A stretch of DNA of 64,000 nt from Pelomonas margarita. Lineage in GTDB: Bacteria; Pseudomonadota; Gammaproteobacteria; Burkholderiales; Burkholderiaceae_C. The stretch lies in NCBI RefSeq assembly GCF_043555875.1, contig NZ_JBIGHW010000011.1:1-64000 (forward strand), given 5' to 3'. Position 1 is the stretch's first letter. Each line of letters opens with the position of its first letter. The position numbers and the translations under genes were made by a program. A model generated the notes under the pieces. The model saw only the letters and a list, made by a program, of their open reading frames with translations. It was not told the DNA's origin and searched no databases. Shown piece after piece: positions 35,635-46,790 of the stretch.

Positions 35635-36795
35635 TCAGCGGATGGCGTCACCGGCGTCGTCCTGCAGCACGCGGCGGGACACGATGACACGCATGATTTC
35701 GTTGGTGCCTTCGAGGATCTGGTGCACGCGGGTATCGCGCACCAGCCGCTCCAGCGGGAACTCGTTCAGGTAGCCATAGCCGCCGTGCAGCTGCAGCGCC
35801 TCGTTGCAGACGGTGAAGCCCGCGTCAGTCGCGAAACGCTTGGCCATCGCGCAGTAGGTGGACGCCTCGGCATGGCCGGCGTCCAGCTTGGCGGCGGCCA
35901 GGCGCACCATCTGGCGTGCGGCCACCAACTCGGTGGCCATGTCGGCGATGCGGAACTGCAGCGCCTGCAGGCTGGCCAGCGGCTGGCCGAATTGGCGGCG
36001 GTCGTGCAGGTAGCGGCGCGCGGCATCCAGCGCGCCCTGCGCGGCGCCCACCGAGCAGGTGGCGATGTTGATGCGCCCGCCGTCCAGCCCCTTCATCGCG
36101 AGCTTGAAGCCCTCGCCTTCGGCGCCCAGCAGCGCCTCCGCGCCGACGCGCACGCCGTCGAACGCGATGGTGCGCGTCGGCTGGCTGTTCCAGCCCATCT
36201 TGTGCTCCTGCTTGCCGTAGCTGACGCCCGGCGCATCGGCCGGCACGACGAAGGCCGACACGCCCGACGGCCCGGCGCCGCCGGTGCGCGCCATGACGAT
36301 GAGCACATCGGTCGCGCCCGCACCCGAGATGAAGGCCTTGCCACCGTTCAGCACCCACTGGGCGCCATCCCACTCGGCACGCGTCTTCAGCGAGCCGGCA
36401 TCGGAGCCAGCGCCGGGTTCGGTCAGGCAGTAGGACGCCAGCTTGGCGCCGCTCACCAGGTCGGCGCCCCAGCGCTCGCACACGGCATCGCTGCCCCAGA
36501 TGCCAAGCATCCAGGTGGCCATGTTGTGGATGGTGAGGAAGGCTGTCGTCGACGGATCGGCCGCAGCCAGTTCCTCGAACACCAGCGTCGCGTCCAGCCG
36601 CGGCAGCGCCAGGCCGCCAATGCGCTCGGGCGCGTACAGGCCGCAAAAGCCCAGCTCGCCGGCCGCGCGCAGCGTATCGCGCGGGAAGACGTGCTCGCGG
36701 TCCCATTGCGCGGCGAACGGCGCCAGCTCGCTGTGCGCAAAGCTGCGCGCGGTGGCAGCGAAGGCACGCTGGTCTTCGCTTAGTTCGAAGTCCAT
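35635..36795 (-). CDS. Acyl-CoA dehydrogenase, probable isobutyryl-CoA dehydrogenase
   Basis: FAD-dependent dehydrogenase of 386 residues. Characteristic segments: YCLTEPGAGSDAGSLKTRA (flavin/substrate loop), MGWNSQPTRTIAFDGVRV, and the C-terminal QLHGGYGYLNEFPLERLVRDTRVHQILEGTNEIMR with the catalytic-region glutamate (EGTNEI). Assigned to isobutyryl-CoA by its place between mmsA and the hydratase/mmsB; sequence alone supports a short/branched-chain acyl-CoA dehydrogenase. The start is 9 bp downstream of the mmsA stop. Confidence 0.9.
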   Translation of the reverse strand: MDFELSEDQRAFAATARSFAHSELAPFAAQWDREHVFPRDTLRAAGELGFCGLYAPERIGGLALPRLDATLVFEELAAADPSTTAFLTIHNMATWMLGIWGSDAVCERWGADLVSGAKLASYCLTEPGAGSDAGSLKTRAEWDGAQWVLNGGKAFISGAGATDVLIVMARTGGAGPSGVSAFVVPADAPGVSYGKQEHKMGWNSQPTRTIAFDGVRVGAEALLGAEGEGFKLAMKGLDGGRINIATCSVGAAQGALDAARRYLHDRRQFGQPLASLQALQFRIADMATELVAARQMVRLAAAKLDAGHAEASTYCAMAKRFATDAGFTVCNEALQLHGGYGYLNEFPLERLVRDTRVHQILEGTNEIMRVIVSRRVLQDDAGDAIR

Positions 36796-36804
36796 CGCGC
36801 GGCC

Positions 36805-38322
36805 TTACTTGAGGGAGATGGTGGTGTTGACGCCGGTGGACACGTCGTCATCGAACCAGCGCGCGGTGATCGTCTTGGTCTGCGTGTAGAACATGATGAC
36901 CTGCTTGCCGTAGGGGCCCAGGTCGCCCAGCTTGGACGCGCGTGAGCCGGTGAACGAGAACAGCGGCACCGGCACCGGGATGGGCACGTTGATGCCGACC
37001 TGGCCGACGTCAATCTCTTCCTCGAACTTGCGCGCCGCGGCGCCGCTCTGCGTGAAGATGGCTGTGCCGTTGCCGTTGGGGTTGGCGTTGATCATGGCGA
37101 TGGCCTCGTCCATGGTCTCGGCCTCGGCGATGCACAGCACGGGGCCGAAGATCTCCTGCTCATAGATGCTCATGCCGGGCTTGACGCCCGAGAAGATGGT
37201 CGGGCCGACGAAGTTGCCCTCGCGCAGCACGCCGTCCAGCGCCGGCTTGCGACCGTCCAGCTCCAGCCGCGCGCCCTCGGCGATGCCCCGCTCGATCAGC
37301 CCTTCCACGCGCTCACGCGCCGCGCAGGAGATGACTGGGCCCACATCGGTGCCGGCCGCGTCGCCCGCGCCGACCTTCAGCGTACGGGCCTTGGCCACCA
37401 GCTCGGGCACCCAGCCGCGAGCCTCACCCACGAGGATGGCCACCGACACCGCCATGCAGCGCTGGCCGGCAGCGCCGAAGCTGGCGCCGGCCAGCGCGTT
37501 CAGCGTCTGCTCCTTGTGCGCGTCAGGTAGCACGATGGCGTGGTTCTTCGCGCCCATCATGCATTGCACGCGCTTGCCCGAGGCAGACGCACGGTGGTAG
37601 ACATGGGTGCCGACCTTGGTGGAGCCGACGAAGGACACGGCCTTGATGTCCGGGTGGTCACACAGCGCGTTGACGACGTCCTCGCCGCCGTGCACGACGT
37701 TGAGCACGCCAGCCGGGATGCCGGCCTGCAGCGCCAGCCGCACGAGTTCCATCGTCACCATCGGGTCCTGCTCGGACGGCTTCAGTACAAAGGTGTTGCC
37801 GGTAGCGATGGCCATCGGGAACATCCACAGCGGGATCATGGCGGGAAAGTTGAACGGCGTGATGCCAGCGCACACGCCCAGCGGCTGCAGCAGCGTGTAG
37901 GTGTCAACGCCGCCGGCAACGTTGTGCGCGCGCTCGCCCATCTGCAGGCTGCCGATGTTGGCGGCATGCTCCACCACCTCCAGGCCGCGGAACACGTCGC
38001 CCTCGGCGTCGGCCAGCGTCTTGCCCTGTTCGGCGGTCAGCGTCGCGGCCAGTGACTTCATGTTCTCGCGGATCAGCTGCTGGTACTTCAGGAACACACG
38101 GGCGCGGGCGCCGATGGGCGTTTTCTTCCAGGTCTTGAACGCGGCCTGCGCGCTGGCGATGGCCGCGGCCACTTCGTCCGGCGTGGCCATGGGCACGCGG
38201 GCCAGCACCTGCTGCGTGGCGGGATTCACGACGTCGCGCCAATGCGTCGTGCGGGACTCGACGAACTCGCCGTTGATCAGCAACGGGATGGTGGGCACGG
38301 CGTGGGCAAGGCTGGCGGTCAT
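36805..38322 (-). CDS. mmsA: CoA-acylating methylmalonate-semialdehyde dehydrogenase
   Basis: Converts methylmalonate semialdehyde to propionyl-CoA, the end of valine catabolism and entry to the methylcitrate cycle encoded downstream. 505 residues of the aldehyde dehydrogenase fold, with GVCAGITPFNFPAMIPLWM, NTFVLKPSEQDP, VSFVGSTKVG and catalytic Cys in GAAGQRCMAVS. It lacks the usual second catalytic Glu of hydrolytic ALDHs at the expected place, as known for CoA-dependent members (family knowledge). The ATG at 38322 has GGAGA 5-6 bases upstream; longer reading frames cover operator DNA. Confidence 0.94.
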   Translation of the reverse strand: MTASLAHAVPTIPLLINGEFVESRTTHWRDVVNPATQQVLARVPMATPDEVAAAIASAQAAFKTWKKTPIGARARVFLKYQQLIRENMKSLAATLTAEQGKTLADAEGDVFRGLEVVEHAANIGSLQMGERAHNVAGGVDTYTLLQPLGVCAGITPFNFPAMIPLWMFPMAIATGNTFVLKPSEQDPMVTMELVRLALQAGIPAGVLNVVHGGEDVVNALCDHPDIKAVSFVGSTKVGTHVYHRASASGKRVQCMMGAKNHAIVLPDAHKEQTLNALAGASFGAAGQRCMAVSVAILVGEARGWVPELVAKARTLKVGAGDAAGTDVGPVISCAARERVEGLIERGIAEGARLELDGRKPALDGVLREGNFVGPTIFSGVKPGMSIYEQEIFGPVLCIAEAETMDEAIAMINANPNGNGTAIFTQSGAAARKFEEEIDVGQVGINVPIPVPVPLFSFTGSRASKLGDLGPYGKQVIMFYTQTKTITARWFDDDVSTGVNTTISLK

Positions 38323-38370
38323 GAGTGTCTCCGGCGGTGTCGGGTGAAGAGGTGTTGCGGTCATCCCAGC

Positions 38371-38431
38371 TTTGCAAATTTGCCTGAACAAGGCGCAAAT
38401 TCGCGCCTGCGGTTTGCAAAAATGCAAAATT
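38371..38431. promoter_or_regulatory. Three phased dyads in the mmsA-LysR intergenic region
   Basis: Three palindromic sites have centres at 38378.5, 38399.5 and 38420.5, exactly 21 bp (two helical turns) apart: TTTGCA-AATT-TGCCTG, GGCGCA-AATT-CGCGCC and TTTGCA-AAAA-TGCAAA. The common core is GCA-N4-TGC (CGC in the second). The array lies 49-109 bp upstream of mmsA and 14 bp before the LysR start, so it could control both. Most likely a binding array for the divergently encoded LysR protein. Confidence 0.6.
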
Positions 38432-38444
38432 GACCGAGGTGGCG

Positions 38445-39341
38445 ATGGACTGGAACAACCTGCGTTTTTTCATGGAGCTGGCCCGGGCAGGCACGCTGCA
38501 CGCGGCCGCGCGACGGCTGGAGGTGGACCACACCACCGTGGCCCGCCGCATCCGGGCGCTGGAGCAGCAGACCGGCGCCACGCTATTCACGCGCGAGGCC
38601 GACGGCCACCGCCTCAGCGAGGCCGGCCGGCAGCTGCTACCCAAGGTGGAAGCCATGGAGGCGGCCTTTCGCCAGATGGAGCGCAGCGGGCCGCTGGCGA
38701 TGGCGGCCGACGAGGGGCTGTCCGGCGTCGTGCGCATCGGCGCCACCGAGGGACTGGCCACACGGGTGCTGGCGCCAGCGCTGGCGCAGTTCTCACGCCT
38801 GCACCCACGGCTGGTGGTAGACCTGCTGGCCCTGCCCCGCCTCGTACATCTGTCGCGGCGCGAGGCCGACATCGTCATTTCCCTGGAGCGGCCCGCGCGC
38901 GGGTCGGTCGTGGTTGCGAAGCTGGCCGACTACAGCCTGCACCTGTACGCCAGCCGCGACTACCTGGGCGACCAGCACGGGCCGCAGACGGTGGAAGAGC
39001 TCGCCGGCCACAGCTTCGTCAGCTACGTGGACGACCTGCTGTTCACCAAGGAGCTGCAGATCCTGGACGAGCTGCACCGGCCACAGCAGTTCGCGCTGCG
39101 CTCCACCAGCATCCTGGCGCAGTACGAGGCGGTAGCGGCCGGCGCCGGCATCGCCGTGCTGCCGGCCTTCGTCGCGGCGAGCGACGCACGGCTGGTGCGG
39201 CTGCTGCCGCAGCACCACTTCAAGCGCACCTTCTGGATGTCCATGCCACAGGAGGCGCGGCAACTGCCACGCATGCAGGCCGTGTGGGCGCTGCTGCGCG
39301 AAGTGGCCGAACGTGAGCAACTTCGCCTGCTGGCGCCCTGA
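38445..39341 (+). CDS. LysR-family regulator of the valine/isobutyrate operon
   Basis: 298 residues with HTH GTLHAAARRLEVDHTTVARRIRALEQQ (about 18-44), the subtype in which the recognition helix reads DHTTVARRI, and a LysR effector domain (about 90-295). The ATG at 38445 (MDWNNLRFF) has GAGG 5 bases upstream; a TTG at 38430 would place the start inside the third dyad. Divergent from mmsA, so an activator of mmsA-acd-ech-mmsB is the simplest reading; the inducer is unknown. Confidence 0.85.
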   Translation: MDWNNLRFFMELARAGTLHAAARRLEVDHTTVARRIRALEQQTGATLFTREADGHRLSEAGRQLLPKVEAMEAAFRQMERSGPLAMAADEGLSGVVRIGATEGLATRVLAPALAQFSRLHPRLVVDLLALPRLVHLSRREADIVISLERPARGSVVVAKLADYSLHLYASRDYLGDQHGPQTVEELAGHSFVSYVDDLLFTKELQILDELHRPQQFALRSTSILAQYEAVAAGAGIAVLPAFVAASDARLVRLLPQHHFKRTFWMSMPQEARQLPRMQAVWALLREVAEREQLRLLAP

Positions 39342-39359
39342 CGTGGCGGCCCGCCGGGC

Positions 39360-40220
39360 TCAGGTGTACTGCTTCTCCAGCGCGTCCCAGCCGGGCTTGC
39401 CCACGAGGCGCTGGCGCTCGGCGAATGGCGCCACCAGGCCGCTGCTCTCCAGCACCTGCTTGTCGTCGCGCAGCGCGGTGAGCGCCTTCTGCATGCCCAT
39501 CACGGCACCCTGCAGCGCAGCGTTGGCATACAGCACGATGCCGTAGCCCAGTTGGCCCAGCTCCTCAGCACCGAAGATGGGCGTCTTGCCGCCGATGACC
39601 ATGTTCATCAGCTGCGGCTTGCCCAGGCGCTTGGGCAGGGCGCGGACTTCGTCTTCTTTCGTGACCGCCTCGACAAACAGGATGTCGGCGCCCGCCTCGG
39701 CGAACATCTGGGCACGCTCGATCGCGGCCTCGAAGCCCAGCGTGGCGGCCGCGTCGGTGCGTGCCATGATCATGAAGTCCGGGTCGCGGCGCGCATCCAC
39801 GGCGGCCTTGATCTTGGCCGTGGCCTCCTCGGCGGAAATGACTTCCTTGCCCGAGAAGTGGCCGCAGCGCTTGGGCGCGACCTGGTCTTCGAGCTGGATG
39901 CAGTCGGCACCGGCGCGCTCCAGCGTGCGCACGGTGTGGATGACGTTCAGCGCGTTGCCGAAGCCAGTGTCGGCGTCGACGATGAGCGGCAGGTTGACCG
40001 CATCGCGGATGCGGGCCGTGTGGTCTGCGATCTCGGCCAGACCCATGAAGCCTTGGTCGGGCATGCCGAACCACATGTTGGTGACGCCGGCGCCTGTGAC
40101 GTAGAGCGCCTCGTAGCCGAGGTCTTCAATGACCTTGGCCGACAGCGCGTTGAACGCGCCTGGCACGATGACGCCACGGCGGGCTTCGACAAGGGCCTTG
40201 AGTTGCTTGCGGGTGGACAT
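39360..40220 (-). CDS. Isocitrate lyase/PEP mutase family protein in the prpB position
   Basis: Enzyme of 286 residues with an (alpha/beta)8 barrel of the PEP mutase/isocitrate lyase superfamily: metal-binding VDADTGFGN (D82/D84), EDQVAPKRCGHFSGKEV with active-site cysteine C119, and DFMIMARTDA. Position at the end of prpC-acnD-prpF predicts 2-methylisocitrate lyase, giving pyruvate and succinate. However, the catalytic loop reads KRCGHFSGK, not the KRCGHRPNK typical of PrpB, and several other stretches resemble dimethylmalate/oxaloacetate-type lyases. Specificity is therefore uncertain. 17 bp downstream of prpF. Confidence 0.8.
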   Translation of the reverse strand: MSTRKQLKALVEARRGVIVPGAFNALSAKVIEDLGYEALYVTGAGVTNMWFGMPDQGFMGLAEIADHTARIRDAVNLPLIVDADTGFGNALNVIHTVRTLERAGADCIQLEDQVAPKRCGHFSGKEVISAEEATAKIKAAVDARRDPDFMIMARTDAAATLGFEAAIERAQMFAEAGADILFVEAVTKEDEVRALPKRLGKPQLMNMVIGGKTPIFGAEELGQLGYGIVLYANAALQGAVMGMQKALTALRDDKQVLESSGLVAPFAERQRLVGKPGWDALEKQYT

Positions 40221-40237
40221 GACGTGTAGAAGTTGGG

Positions 40238-41415
40238 TTAGAAGCTGCACGCGGGAACGCGGACGACGCCTTCCATCAGGATGCGGGCGCTGCGGCTCAT
40301 GACGGCCTTGGTGACCGTCCACTGGCCGTCGACCTGGCGGGCCTGGGCGCCGACACGCAGCACGCCGGACGGGTGACCGAAGCGCACGGCCGCCCGCTCG
40401 CCGCCGCCCGCGGCGAGGTTGACCAGCGTGCCGGGAATGGCTGCGGCGGTGGCGATGGCGACCGAGGCCGTGCCCATCATCGCGTGGTGCAGCTTGCCCA
40501 TAGACAGCGCGCGCACCAGCAGATCGATGTCGCCGGCCGGTACGGCCTTGCCACTGGACGTGGTGTAGTCCGCCGCGGGCGCAACGAAGGCGATCTTGGG
40601 CGTGTGCTGGCGCGTGGCGGCTTCTTCGGCCGTCTGGATCAGGCCCATGCGCAGCGCGCCGGCCACGCGCAGCGCCTCAAACTTGGCCAGCAGCGCTGGC
40701 GAACCGTTGATGTGCTCGCGCAGCTCGGCGCCGGTATGGCCGATGTCGGCCGCGTTGACAAAGACGGTTGGGATGCCCGAGTTGATCAGCGTGGCCTTGA
40801 CCGTGCCGAGGCCGGGCACGTCCAGGTCGTCGACCAGGTTGCCGGTCGGGAACATTGCTCCGCCGTCGTCGCCGTCGTCGGCCGGGTCCAGGAACTCCAG
40901 CACGATCTCGGCGGCCGGAAAGGTCACGCCGTCCAGCTCGAAATCGCCGCTCTCCTGCACCTGGCCGCTGCGCACGGGCACGTGGGCCACGATGGTCTTG
41001 CCGATGTTGGCTTGCCAGATGCGCACGGTGCAGATGCCGTCCTGCGGCACGTCGCGCACGTAGCCGGCATGGATGGCAAACGCGCCTGCGCCGGTCGACA
41101 GGTTGCCGCAGTTGCCACTCCAGTCGACAAAGTCCTTATCAATGGACACCTGACCGTAGAGGTAGTCCACGTCATGGCCGGCGCGCGTGCTGGGCGAGAT
41201 GATCACGCACTTGCTGGTGCTGCTGGTGGCGCCACCCATGCCGTCGATCTGCGCGGCATAGGGGTCGGGGCTGCCGATGACGCGCTGGAACAGCCGGTCG
41301 CGCGGCTGGCCGGGCACGCGGCAAGTCTCGGGCAGGTCTTCCAGCCGGAAGAACACGCCCTTGCTCGTGCCGCCACGCAGGTAGGTGGCGGGGATGCGGA
41401 CCTGAGGCTGCGCAC

Positions 41416-41419
<4 letters not shown>
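40238..41419 (-). CDS. prpF: 2-methylaconitate cis-trans isomerase PrpF
   Basis: Needed with AcnD to turn 2-methylcitrate into 2-methylisocitrate: it isomerises trans- to cis-2-methylaconitate. 393 residues of diaminopimelate-epimerase-like fold with the signature IPATYLRGGTSKGVFF (9-24), GMGGATSSTSKCVI and SGNCGNLSTGAGAFAI. The ATG overlaps the acnD stop (ATGA), showing tight coupling of the two partners. Full length. Confidence 0.94.
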
Positions 41420-44030
<2,611 letters not shown>

Positions 44031-44034
<4 letters not shown>

Positions 44035-45185
44035 TTGCGATCCTGGATGGCGACGAAGGGCTGGTCCTCGGGGCCGGTGTAGTTGGCGCTGGGGCGGATG
44101 ATCTTGTTGTCGATGCGCTGCTCGATGACGTGGGCCGCCCAGCCGCTGGTGCGCGAGATGACGAACAGCGGCGTGAACATGGCGGTGGGCACGCCCATCA
44201 TGTGATAGCTGACGGCGCTGAACCAGTCGAGGTTGGGGAACATCTTCTTGACCTCCCACATGACCGACTCCAGCCGCTCGGCGATGTCATACATCTTCGT
44301 GGAGCCGGCCTCGTCGGACAGCTGCTTTGCCACACCCTTGATGACGACGTTGCGCGGGTCGCTGACCGTGTAGACCGGGTGGCCAAAGCCGATGACGACC
44401 TCCTTGCGCTCGACGCGGGCGCGGATGTCGGCCTCGGCCTCGTCCGGGTTGTCATAGCGCTTCTGGATCTCGAAGGCCACCTCGTTGGCGCCGCCATGCT
44501 TGGGGCCACGCAGCGCGCCAATGGCGCCGGCAATCGCTGAGTGCATGTCGCTGCCGGTGCCGGCGATGACGCGGGCCGTGAACGTGGACGCGTTGAACTC
44601 GTGCTCGGCGTACAGGTTCAGCGAGGTGTGCATCGCTCGCACCCAGCTGTCGCTGGGCGTGTCGCCGTGCAGCAGGTGCAGGAAGTGGCCACCGATGGAG
44701 TCGTCGTCCGTTTCCACCTCGATGCGGCGGCCGTTGTGGCTGAAGTGATACCAGTACAGCAGCATGGAGCCCAAGGACGCCATCAGCCGGTCCGCGATGT
44801 CGCGGGCGCCGGGCAGGTTGTGATCATCCTTCTCGGGCAGCGTGCAGCCCAGCGCCGACACGCCGGTTCGCATCACGTCCATCGGGTGGGCGGCGGCGGG
44901 CAGGGTCTCCAGCACGCTCATCACTGCATCGGGCAGTCCGCGCAGCGCCTTGAGCTTGGCCTTGTAGGCCTTCAGCTCGGCCCGTGTGGGCAGCTTGCCG
45001 TGTACCAGCAGGTGGGCGATCTCTTCGAACTCGCAGACTTCGGCGATATCCAGGATGTCGTAGCCGCGGTAGTGCAGGTCGTTGCCGCTGCGGCCCACCG
45101 TGCACAGCGCGGTGTTGCCGGCCGTCACGCCGGACAGCGCCACGGATTTCTTGGGCTTGAAGGTCGGGTTGGGGGTGTCGCTCAT
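44031..45185 (-). CDS. prpC: 2-methylcitrate synthase
   Basis: Condenses propionyl-CoA with oxaloacetate, first step of the methylcitrate cycle. 384 residues of citrate-synthase fold, with VTAGNTALCTVGRSGNDLHYRGYDI, SAIAGAIGALRGPKHGGANE and VIGFGHPVYTVSDPRN containing the catalytic histidines. Short type without the extra N-terminal domain of hexameric citrate synthases. First gene of the operon, divergent from a ScfR-like regulator across a 174-bp region with 9-bp direct repeats. Confidence 0.95.
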
Positions 45186-45255
45186 GGCGGAAGTCTCCTG
45201 GCTGGTGTGACGGCGGCGCGGGCCTGCATGCTGCCTGCGCCCTGGTGGTTCGTCG

Positions 45256-45350
45256 ATGTTCGCAATCTTCGCAGCGCCGTGCGTGTTGCTCAACCAAACG
45301 ATGGCGTGCAAATGCGAAGATCTCGGCTTGGTTTTGCGAACTTTGCGAAC
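45256..45350. promoter_or_regulatory. Tandem 9-bp repeats, candidate operators for prpC and its regulator
   Basis: Near the regulator start, TTTGCGAAC occurs twice head to tail (45333-45341, 45342-45350), ending 9 bases before its ATG. On the opposite strand, TGCGAACAT and TGCGAAGAT abut in the same way (plus coordinates 45256-45264 and 45265-45273), 71 bp upstream of prpC. A further single TGCGAAGAT is at 45313-45321. The pattern resembles RamB/ScfR-type sites (TTTGCAA cores). Two oppositely oriented tandem pairs in a divergent region suit autoregulation plus control of prp. Confidence 0.6.
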
Positions 45351-45359
45351 ATTCGGGCC

Positions 45360-46775
45360 ATGCGAAAGATCTTTCTGGGCGTGAAGCTCAAGACGCTGCG
45401 CGAGCAGCACGGGCTGACGCAGGCGGCGCTGGCGCAGCGACTGGCGCTGTCGCCCAGCTATGTGAACCAGCTGGAGAACAACCAGCGGCCGCTGAGCATG
45501 GCCACGCTTGAGCGCCTGCAGGCCACGCTGGGCGTGGACCTGCAGTTCTTCTCCGAGGACGATGAGGCGCGGCGACTGGCGCAGCTGCACGAGATCGTGG
45601 CCGAGGCGGCTCGCCCGGGCGAAGCCGGCGGCGGCGTGCCCGATGCGGAGCTGCGCACGCTGGCCCAGCAGATGCCCGCCGTGACCCAGCTGCTGCTGCG
45701 CCTGCACGCCCGCGCGCGCAGCGCCGAGCAGCGCCTGGCCAGCCTCGGCCAGGGCCACCGCGATGGCGGCCCGGCGGCAGGCGGCCAGGCCTCGCACGAA
45801 GAGGTGCGCGACTTCTTCTACGCCCACCACAACCACATGGACGGCCTGGATCGCGCGGCCGAGGCGCTAGCCCGCCGTCTGCAGGCCGGCGACAGCACGC
45901 AGGACCTGGTGCCTCAACTGGAGGCCTACCTGCAGGCCACGCACGGCGTGCAGGTGCGCGGCGTCGTGGAAGGGCGGCTGCGCCGCTTCGACCCCGCCGA
46001 GCGCCGGTTGCGCCTGGGCGATACGCTGACGGCTGGCCAGCGTGCCTTCCAGCTGGCCACACAGCTGGCCTACCTGGAGGCCGGGCCGGCCATCGACCGG
46101 CTGGTGGCCTCCAACCCCTTCAGCCCCGAGGCAGCGGCGCTGGCGCGCATCGGGCTGGCCAGCTACTTTGCCGGGGCCCTGGTGCTGCCCTACGACCGCT
46201 TCCTGGCGGCGGCGCAGGAGTTGCGCTACGACATCGCGCTGCTGGCACGTCGCTTCGGCGTCAGCTTTGAGACCGTGTGCCACCGCTTGTCCACGCTGCA
46301 GCGGCGTGGCGCCCGGGGCGTGCCCTTCTTCTTCGTGCGGGTGGACCGGGCGGGCAACATCTCCAAGCGCCAGTCCGCCACCGACTTTCACTTTTCGCGT
46401 GGCGGCGGCACCTGCCCGCTGTGGAATGTGTACGAGGCCTTCGCCCAGCCAGGTCGGGTGCTGACCCAGGTGGCCCGCATGCCGGACGGCCGCGCCTACC
46501 TGTGGATCGCGCATTGCGAGCCCCGCCCGACCGGCGGCTACGGATCACCCAACCGCGAGTTCGCCATCGGCCTGGGCTGCGACTTGCGGCACGCCAGCCA
46601 GTTGGTCTATGCCAAGGGGTTGGCGCTGGACGACTCGGCCAGCGCCACGCCCATCGGCCCGGGCTGCAAGCTGTGCGAGCGCGAGGGCTGCGCGCAGCGT
46701 GCCTTTCCGTCGCTGGGCAAGCGGCTGCACATCGATGAGAACGAGCGCGTGGCCCAGCCCTATGCCGCGCAGTAG
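45360..46775 (+). CDS. XRE-family short-chain fatty acyl-CoA regulator (ScfR/RamB-like)
   Basis: 471 residues. The N-terminal Cro/C1 helix-turn-helix (about 8-62) reads LKTLREQHGLTQAALAQRLALSPSYVNQLENNQRPLS. The middle contains an ImmA/IrrE-like region, ARIGLASYFAGALVLPYDRF through VCHRLSTLQRRGARGVPFFFVRVD. It lacks a clear HExxH, as is usual in this subgroup. The C-terminal ScfR domain carries GCKLCEREGCAQRAFPSLGK, a conserved Cys cluster. Such proteins sense propionyl- or acetyl-CoA-type signals and control prp or glyoxylate genes. Divergent from prpC. Stops 15 bp before the convergent beta-helix gene. Confidence 0.9.
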   Translation: MRKIFLGVKLKTLREQHGLTQAALAQRLALSPSYVNQLENNQRPLSMATLERLQATLGVDLQFFSEDDEARRLAQLHEIVAEAARPGEAGGGVPDAELRTLAQQMPAVTQLLLRLHARARSAEQRLASLGQGHRDGGPAAGGQASHEEVRDFFYAHHNHMDGLDRAAEALARRLQAGDSTQDLVPQLEAYLQATHGVQVRGVVEGRLRRFDPAERRLRLGDTLTAGQRAFQLATQLAYLEAGPAIDRLVASNPFSPEAAALARIGLASYFAGALVLPYDRFLAAAQELRYDIALLARRFGVSFETVCHRLSTLQRRGARGVPFFFVRVDRAGNISKRQSATDFHFSRGGGTCPLWNVYEAFAQPGRVLTQVARMPDGRAYLWIAHCEPRPTGGYGSPNREFAIGLGCDLRHASQLVYAKGLALDDSASATPIGPGCKLCEREGCAQRAFPSLGKRLHIDENERVAQPYAAQ

Positions 46776-46790
46776 CGGCCGTTGGCGCCG

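Noticed and set aside
38430..38444. TTG start for the mms LysR gene
   Set aside because: It lies in the third operator dyad and has no ribosome-binding site; the ATG at 38445 has GAGG and gives the normal N-terminus.
45660..46060. Genomic island or prophage boundary near the XRE regulator
   Set aside because: The XRE domain belongs to the ScfR-type metabolic regulator; no integrase, att-like repeats or base-composition shift is seen.
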